Assembly: GCA_029204225.1 (NCBI GenBank)
Contig: MU833474.1
Coordinates: 1-56,085, forward strand
Direction: 5' to 3'
DNA from: Diphasiastrum complanatum
Taxonomy: Eukaryota; Streptophyta; Lycopodiopsida; Lycopodiales; Lycopodiaceae
Length of the DNA: 56,085 nt
Shown here: in pieces, positions 54,479-56,085 of the stretch
Layout: each line of letters starts with the position of its first letter
How positions within the stretch are numbered: position 1 is the first letter of the stretch
Notes under the pieces: model-generated
What the model saw: only the letters and a program-made list of their open reading frames with translations
Databases searched by the model: none
Told to the model about the DNA's origin: nothing
Program-made: the position numbers and the translations under genes

Positions 54479-55530
54479 ATGAAGCTAGATGAAAAGGTTG
54501 AACAAGGTATTCTTGTTGGCTATGATGTACACTCATCATACTACAAGTTTTACATGCTAGAGACCAATCAGATCAAGACCATCAGAGAGGTAAGATTTGA
54601 CAAAGCTAGAACAATGGCCGACAGAGACCCTGTTGGTTACGAGATTCTAAGCAAGACATACTATTATCTACCCACATCAACAGAAGGATGATGAACACTT
54701 GGAACGCGATGTTCACTTACTACCTGAGTTGAGTGATGACTCAGATGATGAACAGGCTACCGAATTGCCTACAACTAGAACACCGAGGACCCACAATGGT
54801 TCCGCACCTAGCCACAAAGACAAAGGAAAAAGTAGAAGTAGCACCTGAGCAATCTCTATGCAGATAAGCAAGAGATCGCAAAGCACATGTCATATATACA
54901 CCTGACAGTTCATCCTCAACAGTGGAAGAATTTTGTGGGTTTGGAGGTGAACCACAAAGCTATGAAGAAGCCATTAACAGTCCAGAGAAGGACAAATGGA
55001 TAGAAGCCATGGAAGCATAAATACACTCCATGGAAACAAAGTCTGGACACTTGAATCAGTACTAGATGGCAGAAAGACTGTGAAATGCAAATGGATCTAC
55101 AAGTACAAGTATGGAGATGATGGGAAGGTATCAAGGTACAAAGCACGACTGGTAGCCAAAGGTTTCTCTCAGAAATATGACATTGACTACACCGAAACGT
55201 TTTCTCTAGTTGTCAAGCATACCTTTGTACGCTTATTGATCACATATGCAACAACAGTCAACACTCCAATGGTCGTAGGCACAGTACTCACCAATGCAGA
55301 CTGTCCGAAGAACGCGAAGAGAGTGAAGCAATGCTCAACAAGTCTTACAAAAGGTTGATAGGTTCTTTAGTGTATTTGACAAACAACACAAGACTAGATA
55401 TTGCATATGCAGTATTCAGATTGAGTCAGGTCAACATCAATCCAGGTCCAACACACTGGAAGATTGCCAAAAGAGTCTTGCAATACCTGCAACAAACGAA
55501 GGATTATAGACTCTACTATTCACGCAGATC
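54479..55530 (+). pseudogene. copia I RT (core deleted) and start of RNase H
   Basis: 54479-54691: KLDEKVEQGILVGYDVHSSY and linker. 54996-55358: CKWIYKYKYGDDGKVSRYKAR, GFSQKYDIDYTETF, VVKHTFVRLLITYATT, then directly NTPMVVGTVLTNADCPKN. About 150-170 residues, including YVDD, are missing at about 55250-55260. 55331-55530 is the RNase H linker (YKRLIGSLVYLTNNTRLDIAY, LQQTKDYRL) up to the MITE. Confidence 0.87.
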
Positions 55531-55907
55531 ATTAGAGGAGTTTTGAGCTCCAAAAGGCCCTTTAAGAATTCGTGCAAGATGTAGTTTATATTATTAAGAT
55601 ATTATAACACTAATACTTTTGACTTGCCATAACTTTTTAATCGTAGATTAGAAGTATATCATGCTAACATATCATTGGAAAGCCCTTGTCGAGCGCTTTT
55701 CAATGCACCAAACTTCGCTAAATTCGGACTTACCACTAAAAAGTTATGCCATTTTTAGTGTGGAATCAAAATTGTGGACTCAAAAAATTACGTTAAGTAG
55801 ATTTCAAATTTGAGTGTTTTGATTGGTCCCATGTGTAAGAAAAAATGAGAAAAAATATAAAAAGAATCTTTACAAAGGGTCTTTTTTGGATTTAGAACTC
55901 CTCTAAT
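55531..55907. mobile_element. MITE, 377 bp, inserted in RNase H of copia I
   Basis: Terminal inverted repeats of about 40 bases: ATTAGAGGAGTTTTGAGCTCC at the left, and the right end on the opposite strand reads ATTAGAGGAGTTCTAAATCC, each followed by CAAAA...CCCTTT...GATTC/GAATTC. The interior is AT-rich and non-coding. The likely target duplication is TA (55533-55534, 55904-55905), but a longer overlap with the ends cannot be excluded. The copia RNase H text stops at the left edge and resumes at the right (SYSDASCASLKNN). Superfamily not certain. Confidence 0.85.
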
Positions 55908-56085
55908 GTGGGACTTCAAGTCAAGTCCTACAGTGACGCTAGCTGCGCATCATTGAAGAACAATTGTAAGAGTGTATCATGAGGCAACACCATAGCTATA
56001 GATGTCGTAGTTATATGGGTAAGCAAGAAGCAAACGATCACCACACAATCATTCTGTGAAGTTGAATATGTCGCTGCCGCGAAGA
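55908..56085 (+). pseudogene. copia I RNase H, continuation after the MITE
   Basis: The plus strand reads VKSYSDASCASLKNN, a stop after KSVS, then GNTIAIDVVVIWVSKKQTIT and SFCEVEYVAAA at the window end. This is the RNase H core with its SDAS and E-Y-A-A motifs. Continues outside the window. Confidence 0.85.

Larger units (their letters stand above)
50543..56085 (+). mobile_element. copia I, runs off the right edge
   Basis: Plus strand: 1.76-kb LTR, perfect PBS, gag, damaged protease, integrase, RT with core deleted, RNase H interrupted by a MITE. LTR start, gag and pol text are close to F. Several stops and frame changes make it inactive. The 3' LTR is outside the window. Confidence 0.9.

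Overview
This window is nuclear DNA from a land plant with a repeat-rich genome. It is dominated by Ty1/copia LTR retrotransposons. Many carry a primer-binding site (PBS) like TGGTATCAGAGC, the 3' end complement of initiator methionine tRNA. There is one spliced host gene, a serine carboxypeptidase-like (SCPL) gene with ten coding exons and GT-AG introns. No rRNA or tRNA gene, organelle insert or CRISPR array was seen. The exact clade cannot be fixed from the sequence.

Layout, left to right (element names are mine). 1-5243: copia R1, minus strand, nearly intact, cut by the window edge. 5244-8654: poorly resolved DNA with a broken gag-like fragment (6645-7118) and a 24-bp minisatellite. 8655-18267: a nest. 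Copia B (9288-14360) sits inside the gag of copia A with a 5-bp target duplication (TCAAT). A's LTR abuts copia C, and C's LTR abuts copia D (18268-19122, plus strand). B also carries an internal inversion of its RT/RNase H segment. 19123-25410: element EG (minus), split by copia F (19303-24247, plus). 25411-29379: copia H (minus), lacking protease and most of integrase. 29400-29850: a Ty3/gypsy RT fragment cut by copia J (29851-32402). 32403-34780: non-coding repeats and microsatellites. 34785-36896: copia K, shrunk to gag plus RNase H. 36897-41240: AT-rich sequence without recognisable genes.

41241-45683: the SCPL gene on the minus strand. All ten exons join in frame to 458 codons with a complete Ser-Asp-His triad, so it looks functional. 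Its introns hold a long CT/GA microsatellite and short tandem duplications, and a GA-rich tract lies upstream. 46500-50540: worn fragments of several copia lineages (L, M, N) and a MITE end. 50543-56085: copia I (plus), a relative of F with a 1.76-kb LTR, a deleted RT core and a 377-bp MITE in its RNase H, running off the right edge.

Apart from the SCPL gene, almost everything recognisable is retrotransposon at different stages of decay. The most informative observations concern element structure: nested insertions with readable target duplications, an inversion whose ends can be read to a few bases, an amplified PBS region, internally deleted derivatives and palindromes in LTRs. I found no undescribed defence or metabolic system.
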